The position numbers and the translations under genes are program-made. A stretch of 64,000 nucleotides of DNA from Roseateles depolymerans (GTDB lineage: Bacteria > Pseudomonadota > Gammaproteobacteria > Burkholderiales > Burkholderiaceae_C), in the NCBI RefSeq assembly GCF_003387155.1, contig NZ_QUMT01000003.1, positions 832,233 through 896,232 on the forward strand. Direction: 5' to 3'. Positions 48,786 to 56,996 of the stretch are shown one piece after another. Under the pieces are notes generated by a model, which was not told the origin of the DNA, did no database searches, and saw nothing but the letters and a program-made list of their open reading frames with translations. The first letter of the stretch is position 1, and each line of letters starts with the position of its first letter.

Positions 48786-50309
48786 ATGCACAGTTATCTC
48801 TTGTTCAACCCGTCGAGTTCGGCGGACATTCATGGTCCCGTGGGCACCGATCCCTCCTCGGTGTCATCACCCCCGGCGGCTGACGCCGCGGCACCGACAC
48901 CCGTCGAGCCGCGCTGGGTCACCGAGCATCTCACTGCGGCGCGCTATGTCAGGAAGCACGCGACAAACAGTGACATCGTCCCCTCCACCCCGCCCGTGTT
49001 CGAGGTGGTCACCCTCCCCCAGGAGACACCCGCCGAGAAGGAAGCGTCGGGGCCTCAGAAGCCACAGTGGCACCCGAATCTCCCGGTGGTGCGGCACACG
49101 CTGTCGCTGGCACCGATTCACACCCATGCTGGCCTGAAGGCGACCAGCCCGCGACTCCTGCTGATTCCCTTGTCGCCGCAGTCCGGCTCTTCCCTGTCGG
49201 CGCTGCTGGAGTCGATCCTGCCGGAAAGGGTGCGTCATCTCATCACGCTGGGCCCCATGCCCGAGTCGTACAGCGCGGAGTTCCAGCCCGTTCGCTTCAC
49301 CGACTATCGCACCTGGAATCGACCCGTGCCGCTGACCGTCACGTCTCGGTCCGACGAACACCTGGGGGCGGGCAGAGTCAGCACCATCACCGTGACGCCA
49401 GAGCCTGCGAGCTATGCGACGGCGCAATCGTCGAAGGCGGAGATCTCCGCTGACGTCCAGGGCGCGCCCTCCCAGGCATTCGGAGGGGTCCTCATCGAGG
49501 AACCGACGACGAAGGTCATCAGACATCTCCATGTGGACGTCTCCACCCCGGGGTTGCTGGACCCGTCAGCCCTTCGCACCGCGAGCCAGTGGCTCGGCGC
49601 CACCGTCGCTGACGGCGGCAGTGTGGCGGTTGTGGCGATGGAAACCCCGGGACATCAAAGTGCCGACGGAGAGGACCTGAATCTGATGACGATGGGCGGT
49701 CAGTTGGCCCTGGGCATGGCGGTGCGCAAGAACGCCGCGAAGTGGCGAAAGGACCACCCTCAGGTCACGGAGAACCACCATCCGGCCGCCACCATGCTGG
49801 GCAGTTTCGCCAGGGAGCTGCACGCGCTGCATCCGGAGCTGCTGGGCCATGTCGACCACCTCTGTGCCCAGCTCGAGATTGATTGCAGTCGGCGCGATGC
49901 GGGGCCCAGCGCCAGCGGGCGTTCCCCCCACCAGGTTTTCCCAAGCACCCTGAGCGCCCTGCGGCGCGGCGCCGTGGCGATGCCAGATACCCAGGGAATC
50001 CGTCTTTCGTCCTGGCGGCCGTTGAAGGATGGGGACCCGCTGGCGCACCAGGTGCAGGCGCAGACCCAGACGTCAGCGATGGAAGACGCTCAGGAGGAGA
50101 CCAAGGAAGAGGACACCGCGTCGATCGCGTCCACGTCCACGTTCGACCCCGAGGGGTCGACAGGATGGAGTTCCGGGACGAGCGACGCCGGGACAATGTT
50201 CGAGGCGGAGTTCGGCAACCGCTCCCGCACCTACTCCACCGGGTCCACCGACTCCGACGACTCCACCGGGTCCACCTCGACGACCGGATCCCTCAGCACT
50301 CAGGCGTAG
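48786..50309 (+). CDS. Unknown protein, paralogue 2 of tandem pair
   Basis: Protein of 507 residues; family not recognised. Start at ATG 48786 (MHSYLLF), not the TTG at 48753, because the leader repeat places the start there as in paralogue 1. Shared blocks are LPVVRHTLSLAPI (99-111), VRHLITLGPM (149-158), STPGLLDPSALRTASQWL (253-270), MGGQLA (303-308) and LHALHPELLG (345-354). Paralogue-specific parts are a variable loop at about 185-240 and an acidic, Ser/Thr/Gly/Asp-rich tail from about 430 (TGSTDSDDSTGST at 495). No catalytic motif is seen. The stop codon overlaps the 3' end of the convergent gshA by 10 bases. Probably accessory DNA; Ser/Pro-rich N-terminus could suit secretion (speculation). 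Confidence 0.75.
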   Translation: MHSYLLFNPSSSADIHGPVGTDPSSVSSPPAADAAAPTPVEPRWVTEHLTAARYVRKHATNSDIVPSTPPVFEVVTLPQETPAEKEASGPQKPQWHPNLPVVRHTLSLAPIHTHAGLKATSPRLLLIPLSPQSGSSLSALLESILPERVRHLITLGPMPESYSAEFQPVRFTDYRTWNRPVPLTVTSRSDEHLGAGRVSTITVTPEPASYATAQSSKAEISADVQGAPSQAFGGVLIEEPTTKVIRHLHVDVSTPGLLDPSALRTASQWLGATVADGGSVAVVAMETPGHQSADGEDLNLMTMGGQLALGMAVRKNAAKWRKDHPQVTENHHPAATMLGSFARELHALHPELLGHVDHLCAQLEIDCSRRDAGPSASGRSPHQVFPSTLSALRRGAVAMPDTQGIRLSSWRPLKDGDPLAHQVQAQTQTSAMEDAQEETKEEDTASIASTSTFDPEGSTGWSSGTSDAGTMFEAEFGNRSRTYSTGSTDSDDSTGSTSTTGSLSTQA

Positions 50310-51595
50310 TCTTCCGCTTCCGGATCGGTCGCTTCCAGCTCGTAGCTGGCCGCCAGCATGGCCAGGCGGCCGATCACCCCATACATGTAGAACCGGTTGG
50401 GGGCACTGGCGCCGGGCTTCTCACCCGGGGCCGGCAGATGCGACGAATGGGCAAAGGCCAGCGGCACATAGCTGGAGCCCGGGGCATTGAGGTTCTCGTC
50501 TTCACCGCGGTCGGCATGCACGCGGTAGAAGCCGCCCACCACATAGCGGTCCATCATGTAGACCACCGGTTCGGCCACGGCATCATGCATGCGTTCGTGG
50601 GTGACGACGCCTTCCTGCACCAACACCTGGGAGACCACCTGGCCGTCCTTGATGACGCCCATCTTGTTGCGGGCACGGCGGCCCAGCTCGTCCAGGTCCT
50701 TGGCATCGCGCACGGTCATGATGCCCATGCCGTAGGTGCCCGAGTCCGGCTTGACCACCACGAAGGGCTTTTCCTGGATGCCGTATTCCTTGTACTTGCG
50801 GCGCGTCTTGGTGAGCACGTTGTCCACCTGCGCCTGCAGCGCATCCAGGCCCTGGCCGGTGCTGAAGTCCAGGTCGCCCACGGCCACGGACTGCGGATAG
50901 ATCAGCCACGGGTCCATGCCCAGCAGCTTGGCAAACTTCTTGGCCACTTCCTCGTAGGCCCGGAAATGCTGGCTCTTGCGGCGCAGCGCCCAGCCGGCAT
51001 GCAGCGGGGGCAGCAGGTACTGCTCATGCAGATGGGTCAGCACATCCGGGATGCCGGCTGACAGATCGTTGTTGAGCAGGATGGTGCAGGGGTCGAAGTC
51101 CTTCAGGCCCAGTCGCGAGCGCTGGCGGATCAGCGGCTCCAGCGTGAGGCTGGTGCCATCGGGCAGCGGCAGTGCGGTCGGTTCCTTGATGCTGTCGTCC
51201 AGCGTCCCCAGCCGCACATTCAGGCCGGCCATGCTGAAGATGCGGATCAGCGTCTGGACATTGGTCAGGTAGAAGCTGTTGCGGGTGTGCTTCTCCGGAA
51301 TGAGGAGCAGGTTCTTCGCTTCCGGGCAGATCTTCTCGATGGCGGCCATGGCCGCCTGCACCGCCAGCGGCAGCATCTCCGGCGTGAGGTTGTTGAACCC
51401 GCCGGGGAAGAGGTTGGTGTCCACCGGCGCGAGCTTGAAGCCGGCGTTGCGCAGGTCCACCGAGCTGTAGAACGGCGGCGTGTGTTCCATCCACTCCAGT
51501 CGGAACCAGCGCTCGATGGCCGGCATGGACTCGAGCACGCGCTGTTCCAGCTCGTTGATGGGACCGGTCAGGGCGGTGATGAGGTGAGGAACCAT
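50300..51595 (-). CDS. gshA: Glutamate-cysteine ligase, proteobacterial (ferrooxidans) type
   Basis: Cytosolic enzyme of 431 residues that makes gamma-glutamylcysteine. It is of the GshA type found in betaproteobacteria and Acidithiobacillus, not the E. coli type: PVDTNLFPGGFNNLTPEML, LLIPEKHTRNSFYLTNVQ, VVVKPDSGTYGMGIMTV and MMDRYVVGGFYRVHADRGED are visible. Complete. Its 3' end overlaps the convergent unknown paralogue 2 by 10 bases. It lies downstream of the amtB operon on the same strand, but a terminator intervenes, so it has its own promoter in the gap. Confidence 0.95.
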   Translation of the reverse strand: MVPHLITALTGPINELEQRVLESMPAIERWFRLEWMEHTPPFYSSVDLRNAGFKLAPVDTNLFPGGFNNLTPEMLPLAVQAAMAAIEKICPEAKNLLLIPEKHTRNSFYLTNVQTLIRIFSMAGLNVRLGTLDDSIKEPTALPLPDGTSLTLEPLIRQRSRLGLKDFDPCTILLNNDLSAGIPDVLTHLHEQYLLPPLHAGWALRRKSQHFRAYEEVAKKFAKLLGMDPWLIYPQSVAVGDLDFSTGQGLDALQAQVDNVLTKTRRKYKEYGIQEKPFVVVKPDSGTYGMGIMTVRDAKDLDELGRRARNKMGVIKDGQVVSQVLVQEGVVTHERMHDAVAEPVVYMMDRYVVGGFYRVHADRGEDENLNAPGSSYVPLAFAHSSHLPAPGEKPGASAPNRFYMYGVIGRLAMLAASYELEATDPEAEDYA

Positions 51596-51991
51596 GATGG
51601 GCGAGGCGCTGGGCAGCCGGTGGTAGGAGGGATTCTAGGGAAGCTTTGCGTCCGTTCCGGCGCCAGTTCCGGGGGGCATTGAGCAATCCTGGGTGGTGGC
51701 ACGTGGGGTCGATCTCCGCAAAGGCAAGGGGCGAGCCCGTGCACGCACCAAGCCCGGGGGGCAGAGTGGGGCGCCAATCGCCCCTCGCCCGGCCAAGCCC
51801 GGCCAACCCCGGCGCACTTTGTGAGCAACACACTCAGATCCGCTTCAAACCCGGGGCATCCGTACCCACAAAAAACAGCCGCCCCGGAGGGCGGCTGGAA
51901 GTCGAGCGCGGCGGTCACCCGCAGGCTCAACCGTTCATTGCAGGAACTCTCTTCTCGATGAACCTGGGATCACTTGTCGATCACGTGCGAA
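51596..51991. other. gshA-amtB intergenic region
   Basis: A 396-base gap. It holds the amtB operon terminator (51870-51897) and must hold the gshA promoter; I see no clear -10/-35 pair. No ORF is supported. Confidence 0.5.
51870..51897 (-). terminator. Rho-independent terminator of the porin-glnK-amtB operon
   Basis: Perfect 9-base stem CAGCCGCCC / GGGCGGCTG (51876-51884 with 51889-51897), loop CGGA. On the minus strand it is followed by six T (complement of 51870-51875). It lies about 95 bases after the amtB stop. Confidence 0.93.
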
Positions 51992-53536
51992 TCACTTGTG
52001 ATAGGCGGTCTCGCCGTGGGAGGTGATGTCCAGACCTTCGCGTTCGTCTTCTTCAGACACCCGCAGGCCGATCACCAGGTCCACCAGCTTGAAGGCGATC
52101 ACCGACACCACACCCGACCAGACGATGGTCAGGCCCACGGCCTTGGCCTGCGTCAGCACCTGCGCGCCGATGGAGTAGGCATCGCCCGTGATCATGGAGG
52201 CGGTCACCCAGTCGCCCACGGCGCTGGGGCCACCGAGGTTGGGCGAGTTGAAGACACCGGTCAGCAGCGCGCCGACGATACCGCCCACGCCGTGCACGCC
52301 GAACACATCCAGCGAGTCATCCGCACCCAGCAGCTTCTTCAGGCCGGACACGCCCCACAGGCAGACGAAGCCGGCGATGAAACCGATGATCAGCGCACCG
52401 CCCACACCGACGTTGCCGGCAGCCGGCGTGATGGCCACCAGGCCGGCCACGGCACCGGAGGCAGCGCCCAGCATCGACGCCTTGCCCTTGAACATCGCTT
52501 CACCCAGGCACCAGGCCAGCACGGCGGCAGCCGTGGCCACCAGCGTGTTGATGAAGGCCAGGGCGGCAAAGCCGTTGGCTTCCAGGGCGGAGCCAGCATT
52601 GAAACCGAACCAGCCCACCCACAGGAGCGAGGCGCCCACCATGGTCAGCGTCAGGCTGTGCGGCGTGAAGGCTTCCTTGCCGTAGCCGATGCGCTTGCCC
52701 ACCATGTAGGCACCCACCAGGCCCGCAACCGCGGCGTTGATGTGCACGACGGTACCGCCGGCGAAGTCCAGGGCGCCCATCTGCCAGAGCAGGCCGGCCT
52801 TGCTGTTCATCTCGTCCACGACGGCGGCGGAGGTGTAGGCATCCGGGCCCATCCAGAACCAGACCATGTGGGCAATCGGTGTATAGCTGAAGGTGAACCA
52901 CAGCACCATGAAGGCCAGCACGGCGCTGAACTTGATGCGTTCAGCGAAGGCACCCACGATCAGGCAGCAGGTGATGCCGGCGAAGGTGGCCTGGAAGGCG
53001 GCGAACACGATTTCCGGAATGACCACGCCCTTGCTGAAGGTGGCGGCATTGGCGAAGGTGCCTGCAGCGTTGTCCCAGATGCCCTTCATGAAGAGCCGGT
53101 CGAAGCCGCCGACGAACTTGTTGCCCTCGGTGAAGGCCAGGCTGTAGCCATACAGGGTCCACAGCACGACGATCAGCGAGAAGGTCACCATGACCTGCAT
53201 CAGCACCGACAGCATGTTTTTGCTGCGCACCAGGCCGCCGTAGAACAGGGCCAGGCCGGGGACCGTCATCAGGATCACCAGCAGGGTGGACACCATCATC
53301 CAGGTGGTGTCGCCCTTGTTGGGCACCGGGGCCGGCGTGGCCGCGGCGGAGGCAGCATCGGCCGGGGCCGAGGCGGCGGGCGCTGCAGGTGCGGCCACCG
53401 GGGCCGCAGCAGGCGCGGAGGCTTCCGCCGAGGCGGCGGCCACCGGCGCGGAAGCGGCGTCCTGCGCCATGGCCGCGGGGGCCAGGCTGGTGAGGGCTGC
53501 CGTGGCCAGGGCCAGGCAGGCAAGCAGTTTCTTCAT
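51992..53536 (-). CDS. amtB: Ammonium transporter AmtB
   Basis: Trimeric inner-membrane ammonium channel, 514 residues, with a cleavable signal (MKKLLACLALATAALTS ... AMAQD), a long Ala/Pro/Ser linker at about 28-75, then 11 transmembrane helices. Family motifs: LALFYGGLVRSKNMLSVLMQ, WFTFSYTPIAHMVWFW, and DFAGGTVVHINAAVAGLVGA with the channel His. Start at ATG 53536 (an upstream TTG is unlikely). Its partner P-II protein lies 81 bases upstream, and the whole operon probably follows a sigma-54 promoter. A Rho-independent terminator follows. Confidence 0.97.
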   Translation of the reverse strand: MKKLLACLALATAALTSLAPAAMAQDAASAPVAAASAEASAPAAAPVAAPAAPAASAPADAASAAATPAPVPNKGDTTWMMVSTLLVILMTVPGLALFYGGLVRSKNMLSVLMQVMVTFSLIVVLWTLYGYSLAFTEGNKFVGGFDRLFMKGIWDNAAGTFANAATFSKGVVIPEIVFAAFQATFAGITCCLIVGAFAERIKFSAVLAFMVLWFTFSYTPIAHMVWFWMGPDAYTSAAVVDEMNSKAGLLWQMGALDFAGGTVVHINAAVAGLVGAYMVGKRIGYGKEAFTPHSLTLTMVGASLLWVGWFGFNAGSALEANGFAALAFINTLVATAAAVLAWCLGEAMFKGKASMLGAASGAVAGLVAITPAAGNVGVGGALIIGFIAGFVCLWGVSGLKKLLGADDSLDVFGVHGVGGIVGALLTGVFNSPNLGGPSAVGDWVTASMITGDAYSIGAQVLTQAKAVGLTIVWSGVVSVIAFKLVDLVIGLRVSEEDEREGLDITSHGETAYHK

Positions 53537-53617
53537 GTCGGACTCTCTCAATGTGGAGGTTCTCTGGGCGGCGCCTTCAGCGTCGTCCTGGGACGTGAGG
53601 GGAACGTGAGGGGATGC

Positions 53618-54696
<1,079 letters not shown>

Positions 54697-54749
54697 GCGG
54701 GCTCCTGATACTTGTGGGGGTGGACGATCTCCGAATCCGCAGCAGGCTT

Positions 54750-54765
54750 TGCAGCTTTTGTGCCA
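54750..54765 (-). promoter_or_regulatory. Sigma-54 promoter of porin-glnK-amtB
   Basis: On the minus strand the bases TGGCAC (54760-54765) and TGCA (54750-54753) place GG and GC exactly 10 bases apart, as required for sigma-54. Predicted transcript start is about 43 bases before the porin ATG. Nitrogen-controlled glnK-amtB operons are typically sigma-54/NtrC-dependent. Confidence 0.72.
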
Positions 54766-54882
54766 GCCCCATTCCGGCTCATGACGCCACCGGCGGTTGC
54801 AAAACCTGCCCCGGGATGCGTCGCCGCGCACCAGCGCTGTGCGTTTTTGAGCTTGTGGTTAACCCTTGCGCCGCCCCAAGGG

Positions 54883-54920
54883 GGTGCTGATTGTGTCGGG
54901 CAGCACCGGTGGTGCGGCTC
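54883..54920. promoter_or_regulatory. Dyads upstream of the sigma-54 promoter, possible enhancer
   Basis: GGTGCTG (54883-54889) and CAGCACC (54901-54907) are inverted repeats. GCACC / GGTGC at 54903-54915 form a second, tighter dyad (GCAC-N5-GTGC). NtrC sites usually have GCAC-N7-GTGC, so the match is imperfect. Position about 130-150 bases upstream of the sigma-54 site suits an activator. Confidence 0.35.
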
Positions 54921-55029
54921 AGGTGGCCCCCGGAACCGTCAGGTGACCAACTGAAATGGGCCGAAGCGAGCCGCAAGAGCACAGCTTTGCGTAGTGACGG
55001 TCTCATGCTCGAACGGGTAAAGTCAGGCC

Positions 55030-55181
55030 CAACAACGCCACCACGCTATTCACGGTTGAGAGGCCGTGAAGTCCCATCCGGTTCAAGCACCGGTGCCGAT
55101 GGGAGCGCACCAGGGTCGGCTATGTTTTCGCTCGGGCTGTCGTCAGGCGGTAGGAAAGCCTCGCACATGCGAGGTTTTTTT
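55030..55181 (+). ncRNA. Structured RNA candidate next to the Abi_2 gene, abiF-RNA-like
   Basis: Non-coding stretch of about 150 bases on the strand opposite the Abi_2 gene. A weak sigma-70 promoter is possible at 54994-55023 (GTGACG, 18 bases, TAAAGT). Stem 1: TTCACGG/CCGTGAA at 55049-55055 and 55064-55070. Stem 2: CCCATC/GATGGG at 55073-55078 and 55098-55103 with inner CGGT/ACCG at 55079-55082 and 55089-55092. It ends in a Rho-independent terminator at 55159-55181. abiF-associated structured RNAs are known next to AbiF genes and may be antitoxins; whether this one belongs to that class is inference. The 5' end is a guess. Confidence 0.55.
55159..55181 (+). terminator. Rho-independent terminator of the structured RNA candidate
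   Basis: Perfect stem CCTCGC/GCGAGG (55159-55164 with 55169-55174), loop ACAT, then seven T (55175-55181). On the plus strand no protein-coding gene precedes it; the nearest plus-strand gene ends at 50309. It therefore points to a short RNA gene. Confidence 0.9.
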
Positions 55182-55220
55182 ACGCCCCTGCAGACGGCGC
55201 CCCGATAACGTCAGTGCGGC

Positions 55221-56198
55221 TCAAACCGACCAAAGCGGGTCGCTTCGCCAGTCCGCCAGGCCCTGAGCTCTGAAGCCCACCGCCGCATTGATGTCAACGC
55301 GGGTCACGTGCCCTTCAAAGAACTTAAATAGCTTGCGGGGCCACGTCGAGGCGGCATCGATGCTCCTGATGAGCAGCACCATGACCACGATCAGCGTCCT
55401 GAGATCGGTACGCGAGCCGGTCATGAGTGAGGCCACGCTGGGGTCTTTGGGCGCTGAAGGAGGAAACGGAAAAGCTTTGTGAATGATCCGGCTGTGATGG
55501 GCGCATCGGTTGCGCAGGATGCTCAAGGAATGGAGCCAACTGCCCAAAATGGCGTGGTCGATACGCTTGCCGCTGGGAAACCTCCATGCGTCCGAAATCT
55601 GCTTCTGCTCCGAGGCCATCAGCGCGTCAAACAGGAAAGCCCAAGTCCTGAACGTTGAGCATTCCGCCACCATCCAGCCAGGTGGCATGCGAGTGGAAGG
55701 ATGGGTGTACTTGGCGTAGTAGCGCTCAAGGAATGTGGGGCGGTCGTTGGATTTGCCTCTTGGCTGCTGCCGATCGAGATCGAAGTGCACCGAGTCGGCA
55801 AGCGCCTTCAAGTTGGGCGCATGCTGTCCGGGTTTGAAGGGCTTCGAGGACAGGGGCCAGTGCGGTCCGTGGGTGCGCGCGAGATGATCACAAGTGGACA
55901 CTCGGATCGCTACCTCGATATGTCCAAGGGCTTCCATGCACAGTGTGCGCAGACCCGCATCGAAATCATGCAGGTCCACGATGTGGCTGATGGTTGCGCC
56001 AGCCTTGAACTGGTGGCGCAACGCACCCGCCGCGTGGACGAACGGAATCATGAATCCACTGAGCCGGAAATACCCGATGCGACGCAAGGCATGACGAGCC
56101 ACCTCCAGGTCTCCCGGGGCCGCGAGAGGCAAACCTCTTTGGCCCATCAATTCGATGAGCCTTTGAGGGCTCAAGGCGGGCTTGGAGAACTTCATCAT
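55221..56198 (-). CDS. Abi_2 (AbiF/AbiD-like) HEPN-domain protein
   Basis: Cytosolic protein of 325 residues of the Abi_2 family, first known from abortive infection against phage. N-terminal FSKPALSPQRLIELMGQRGL, then LRRIGYFRLSGFMIPF, are the family hallmarks. The HEPN RNase motif R-x4-H is R229-H234 (RNRCAH); a second possible one is R99-x5-H105 (RVSTCDH). AbiF-type proteins are reported as RNA-controlled toxins related to the ancestor of Cas13 (from memory of the literature). Start at ATG 56198 (MMKFSK). A 5-base dyad lies at 56227-56243. Composition is visibly less GC-rich than its neighbours, which suggests transfer. Confidence 0.85.
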   Translation of the reverse strand: MMKFSKPALSPQRLIELMGQRGLPLAAPGDLEVARHALRRIGYFRLSGFMIPFVHAAGALRHQFKAGATISHIVDLHDFDAGLRTLCMEALGHIEVAIRVSTCDHLARTHGPHWPLSSKPFKPGQHAPNLKALADSVHFDLDRQQPRGKSNDRPTFLERYYAKYTHPSTRMPPGWMVAECSTFRTWAFLFDALMASEQKQISDAWRFPSGKRIDHAILGSWLHSLSILRNRCAHHSRIIHKAFPFPPSAPKDPSVASLMTGSRTDLRTLIVVMVLLIRSIDAASTWPRKLFKFFEGHVTRVDINAAVGFRAQGLADWRSDPLWSV

Positions 56199-56310
56199 GG
56201 AACGCCTGAGGTGCGGTGCTGCAACTGCGATTCTGCGCATCGCTCACGACAGCACAATCACCTGGACCAGTCAGCCGATACATCAAAGCACACACCCAAG
56301 GTGGCGCCCC

Positions 56311-56339
56311 AAAGAAAAACGCCCGCCAAAAGGCGGGCG
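56311..56339 (-). terminator. Rho-independent terminator of the HU gene
   Basis: Perfect stem CGCCCGCC/GGCGGGCG (56320-56327 with 56332-56339), loop AAAA on the plus strand. On the minus strand it is followed by T-rich sequence (complement of 56311-56319). It lies about 20 bases after the HU stop codon. Confidence 0.92.
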
Positions 56340-56360
56340 CTGGAATCAAGCCAGGCTTGA

Positions 56361-56636
56361 TTACTTGTTCACGGCGTCCTTCAGGGCCTTGCCCGGCGTG
56401 AACTTGGCCACCTTGGCGGCCGGGATCTCCAGCGCTTCGCCAGTGGCGGGGTTCTTGCCGGTGCGCGCCGCACGGTCGCCCACCTTGAAAGTGCCGAAGC
56501 CGACCAGCGCGATGGTGTCGCCCTTGGCGAGCGCTTCCGTGATGGTCTCCAGAGTGGCGTCCAGCAGGGACGTGGCCACGACGCGGGTGACACCAGCCTT
56601 GGTGGCGATGCCTTCGATCAGTTCGCTTTTGTTCAT
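56361..56636 (-). CDS. HU-family DNA-binding protein
   Basis: Nucleoid protein of 91 residues. MNKSELIEGIATKAGVTRV at the N-terminus, VGFGTFKVGDRAARTGKNP, then the arm with GEALEIPAAKVAKFTPGKAL, match HU (HupB-like). It bends DNA as a dimer. A longer ORF upstream is not real, because MNKSEL is the family start. The promoter -10 is probably GATAAT at 56682-56687 (minus strand). Confidence 0.95.
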   Translation of the reverse strand: MNKSELIEGIATKAGVTRVVATSLLDATLETITEALAKGDTIALVGFGTFKVGDRAARTGKNPATGEALEIPAAKVAKFTPGKALKDAVNK

Positions 56637-56996
56637 CAGACTCTCAAAACAGACCCGGATCCGGGTGATCCGGGGGTCGCGATTATCGGGCCTGCGGCCC
56701 GGGCGGGGAAAAAGCGACTGTGTAGCACTTTCAGCCCGACATCGGGGCAGCTTCGGTCCGTCAACTGAAACAAAACGTCCCACAAAGCGGCGGCATGGCC
56801 TGTTAATGTCGCCCAACCCCCGTTTTTCAGCCGTTTTTCAGCCGGTTTGGGCCACGCTGCCACGATTTTGATCGCAGCTCGCACAGCATCAGCCGCTCAG
56901 CCGCTCAGCCGCTCAGCCGCTCAGCCGCTCAGCCGCTCAGCCGCTCAGCCGCTCAGCCGCTCAGCCGCTCAGCCACCCAGCCGTCCCCCGCCCCCT
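56637..56996. other. HU promoter region and octanucleotide repeat
   Basis: 360 bases without a gene. It holds a GATAAT -10 box (56682-56687, minus strand) about 46 bases before the HU start, and an 80-base tandem repeat at 56890-56969. The stop of the VWA gene lies at 56997. The repeat is intergenic. Confidence 0.6.
56890..56969. repeat. Tandem octanucleotide repeat CAGCCGCT, ten copies
   Basis: Ten perfect copies of the 8-base unit CAGCCGCT run without interruption from 56890 to 56969, followed by a degenerate copy. It lies between the HU gene promoter region and the 3' end of the VWA gene. Such units can change in number by slippage. Confidence 0.97.

Larger units (their letters stand above)
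54697..55029. other. Control region upstream of the porin-glnK-amtB operon
   Basis: 333 bases without a gene. It holds the sigma-54 match at 54750-54765 and inverted repeats around 54883-54920 that may be activator sites. At the right end is the weak promoter of the structured RNA candidate. A 105-codon ORF through the region is rejected because it would run through a terminator. Confidence 0.5.

Noticed and set aside
48786-50309. Active tyrosine phosphatase call for the unknown paralogues
   Set aside because: The required C-x5-R loop is missing in both proteins, so only a remote fold likeness can be suggested.
55076-55095. T-arm-like GGTTCAAGC suggesting a tRNA
   Set aside because: The stem around the loop does not pair as a tRNA T-arm, and no acceptor or anticodon arm fits around it. 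The bases are better explained by the second stem of the structured RNA candidate.
54891-55208. 105-codon ORF on the plus strand
   Set aside because: It runs straight through a perfect Rho-independent terminator and has no protein-like features or ribosome-binding site.
56890-56969. Tandem octamer as a CRISPR array
   Set aside because: The units are 8 bases with no spacers, and no cas gene is near. It is a simple tandem repeat.
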